From: an uncultured Marinobacter sp.
GTDB lineage: Bacteria > Pseudomonadota > Gammaproteobacteria > Pseudomonadales > Oleiphilaceae
DNA length: 64,000 nt
NCBI RefSeq assembly: GCF_946886895.1
Contig: NZ_CAMPJO010000003.1
Coordinates: 325,823 to 389,822 of the forward strand
Reading direction: 5' to 3'
A program made the translations under genes and the position numbers. This document shows positions 62,408 through 64,000 of this stretch, piece after piece. Below the pieces are notes generated by a model. That model did no database searches. It was not told the DNA's origin and saw nothing but the letters and a program-made list of their open reading frames with translations. The first letter of the stretch is position 1. Each line of letters begins with the position of its first letter.

Positions 62408-63238
62408 GTGGAACAGGACAGCCAATTTCGGTTTATCAAAAGCGTACACCTTCCGAATCTGACCGTACTGCAGGCAGCGATGGACGGTTTTACTTACGAC
62501 CGACATGCACACGAGGAACACTCCTTTGGCGTTACCCTCGCCGGGCGACAGGATTTCTTCAGTGGCGGTGCCAATCATCGCAGCATGCCCGGCAACATCA
62601 TCCAGTTTAATCCGGGTGAAGTGCACGACGGTTGCTCCGGAGGTGACAAACCGCTGAGCTATGTGATGGTCTACGTTCCCGCCAGCGAGCTTGAACCCCT
62701 GGTGGCTAACGCAGCTGGCCGCGAACAGGCCACAGATTTCCGGGTAGGCGAAACCCTGATGCAGGACCCAACGCTGCGCCAGGCTATTCTGGAACTGGCC
62801 CGGCTGATCACGGGCAAAGTCGGCAGCCGGATAGAACAAGAACACGCGCTCTATCAGATCGCATCCCGTGTCACCCAGCGTGCCGGCCGGTTCGACCTCG
62901 ATGACACCACCCGAAAAGCCGACGTGTTGCTGCAACGCGCCCGGGATTTCATCCAGACCCATGTCACCGAGGATCTGGCGCTGGAAGACATCAGTGACGC
63001 CGCGAACCTTTCCAAATACCACTTCCTGCGCCTCTTCAGGAAGCAGTTTGGCATCACCCCGCACCAGTTCGTTGTGAACTGTCGCATTAATGCGGCACGC
63101 CATGCATTGGATACCGGCGGCTCCCTCAACGATGTGGTCTATCGCTATGGCTTCGCGGACCTCAGCCACTTCAACCGGCGCTTCAAGCGCATCTACGGAA
63201 TGACACCCCGGCAGTACCAGGCAAACATCACGTCCTAA
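62408..63238 (+). CDS. AraC family transcriptional regulator (cupin sensor)
   Basis: A 276-residue AraC-type regulator. The N-terminal half is a cupin-like ligand domain (HAHEEHSFGVTLAGRQDFFSGG, PGNIIQFNPGEVHDG), and the C-terminal half has two helix-turn-helix motifs (LEDISDAANLSKYHFLRLFRK and LNDVVYRYGFADLSHFNRRFKR). Two GTG codons stand in a row at 62405 and 62408; the second is better spaced from AGGGAG. It precedes a LysE-type exporter by 32 bases; AraC regulators with this exporter type usually activate it in response to its substrate. Confidence 0.92.
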   Translation: MEQDSQFRFIKSVHLPNLTVLQAAMDGFTYDRHAHEEHSFGVTLAGRQDFFSGGANHRSMPGNIIQFNPGEVHDGCSGGDKPLSYVMVYVPASELEPLVANAAGREQATDFRVGETLMQDPTLRQAILELARLITGKVGSRIEQEHALYQIASRVTQRAGRFDLDDTTRKADVLLQRARDFIQTHVTEDLALEDISDAANLSKYHFLRLFRKQFGITPHQFVVNCRINAARHALDTGGSLNDVVYRYGFADLSHFNRRFKRIYGMTPRQYQANITS

Positions 63239-63270
63239 AGCCCCGCACTTGCTGCTATCAGGAAAAGCCC

Positions 63271-63876
63271 ATGATTGAAATTTTCGCTTATGCCATAGGC
63301 GTCATGTACACGCCTGGGCCCGTGAACCTGCTCGGCCTGAATACCGGACTGAACGGCCACGCCAAGGCGTCCACGGGGTATTATTTCGGGGTGGGTTCAG
63401 CCATGCTCTTGCTGTTCCTGTCATTCGGCTGGCTGGGCTCAAGGCTGATTGGCAGCGATGTCCTGATCATCATCAGCATTCTGGGCTGTGGGTATATCGC
63501 GACGCTCGCAGTCAAGATTTTCAGAGCCAGTGTCACGCTTGGCGAAGACAGGACCAACGAACGCCCTCTGCGTTACCGGCAGGGGCTGGTCCTGCAGTTA
63601 CTGAACCCAAAGGGCGTCGTCGCCACACTGCCCATCGCCACTATTCAGTTCCCGGGCGCAGGCATACACGGTGCCGGCATTCTTGTGTGGTCTCTGGCCC
63701 TCACGGTACTGGCAATCGGCGCGCCCGGAAGCTACGCTGTGGTCGGCCATCTACTGGGCAAGCGCATCGAGAACCCGCTTTTCTTCACATGGTTTAACCG
63801 TGTGATGGCCGCATTGCTGTTTTATGTGGCGGGCTCAATCGGTTATGAGTTTGTCTACATGCCGCTACTGGATTAG
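63271..63876 (+). CDS. LysE/RhtB family exporter
   Basis: A 201-residue inner-membrane exporter of the LysE superfamily with six hydrophobic segments. The N-terminal YTPGPVNLLGLNTGL motif (residues 13-27) and the LQLLNPKGVVATLPIA motif (about 108-123) are the family signature. Such proteins excrete amino acids or related metabolites. It is co-oriented with the AraC gene and starts 32 bases after it. No terminator is seen in the short stretch before the degenerate window end. Confidence 0.92.
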   Translation: MIEIFAYAIGVMYTPGPVNLLGLNTGLNGHAKASTGYYFGVGSAMLLLFLSFGWLGSRLIGSDVLIIISILGCGYIATLAVKIFRASVTLGEDRTNERPLRYRQGLVLQLLNPKGVVATLPIATIQFPGAGIHGAGILVWSLALTVLAIGAPGSYAVVGHLLGKRIENPLFFTWFNRVMAALLFYVAGSIGYEFVYMPLLD

Positions 63877-63916
63877 CGTAGATTCGTGCCAACAGAATCG
63901 GGGCCAGTGAAGAAAC

Positions 63917-64000
63917 GGGGGGGGCGCCCCCCGCCCCGGCGGGCCGCCCCGGGCCCCAGCGGCCACACCCCCCCCGCCACCCCCCCCCCGACAGACAACA
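63917..64000. other. Low-complexity G/C end, probable assembly artefact
   Basis: From 63917 the sequence turns into runs of G and C (a run of eight G, then blocks of six to ten C) with no coding frame and composition unlike anything else in the window. It resembles unreliable bases at a contig end rather than biology. Confidence 0.7.

Overview
The window looks like the chromosome of a marine gammaproteobacterium, most probably Marinobacter or a close relative. This is judged from the moderately high GC coding style, the protein sequences, two chemoreceptors with FliA-type promoters, branched-chain-type (HAAT) ABC transporters, a TRAP transporter and C1/osmolyte-type demethylases. No organism-specific marker (rRNA or tRNA) is present, so this is inference. 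Nearly all of the DNA is coding. No insertion sequence, prophage, CRISPR array, tRNA or rRNA was seen.

Layout. 1-6905 (+): a tightly coupled catabolic operon with a TRAP permease end, DUF2848 protein, amidase, duplicated membrane protein, Old Yellow Enzyme and 5-oxoprolinase PxpABC. 6924-20092: mostly housekeeping and signalling genes, including threonine aldolase, a BdlA-like PAS-PAS chemoreceptor, a crotonase, a DUF2339 protein, a secreted M28 peptidase, a LysR regulator, a large GGDEF/EAL protein and an internally deleted PfkB kinase remnant. 20278-31166: a self-contained regulon. A predicted sigma-54 promoter with two upstream palindromes drives an ABC transporter (binding protein, two permeases, two ATPases), a zinc alcohol dehydrogenase and a thioesterase. 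The convergent neighbour operon encodes a sensor kinase, an NtrC-type regulator and a second periplasmic binding protein, which together look like its sensor. 31226-38893: small conserved genes, a MocR regulator divergent from a NimA-like flavoprotein, an Asp/Glu-racemase-superfamily protein without the usual cysteines, and a lipoprotein hydrolase.

39212-47115: a tetrahydrofolate-linked demethylation island. It has a dimethylglycine-dehydrogenase-like flavoprotein, a GlxA/AraC regulator, and a convergent operon encoding a DmdA/LigM-like methyltransferase, an MTHFR-family protein and formate-THF ligase. 47212-54786: a UMF1 transporter, YqjD-like membrane proteins, cyclopropane fatty acid synthase, a thioesterase, a Xre-RES toxin-antitoxin pair, a YqeY protein and a GST. 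54877-60167 (-): a second complete HAAT ABC transporter with a Tat-exported binding protein. 60346-63876: a chemoreceptor with its sensory region at the C-terminus and an AraC-LysE export pair. The last ~84 bases are G/C homopolymer-rich and look like an assembly-end artefact.

The strongest candidates for an undescribed system are the sigma-54/three-component regulon at 20278-31166, the folate-linked demethylation island at 39212-47115, and the TRAP-amidase-OYE-oxoprolinase operon at 1-6905. In all three the enzymatic families are recognisable but the substrate is not.
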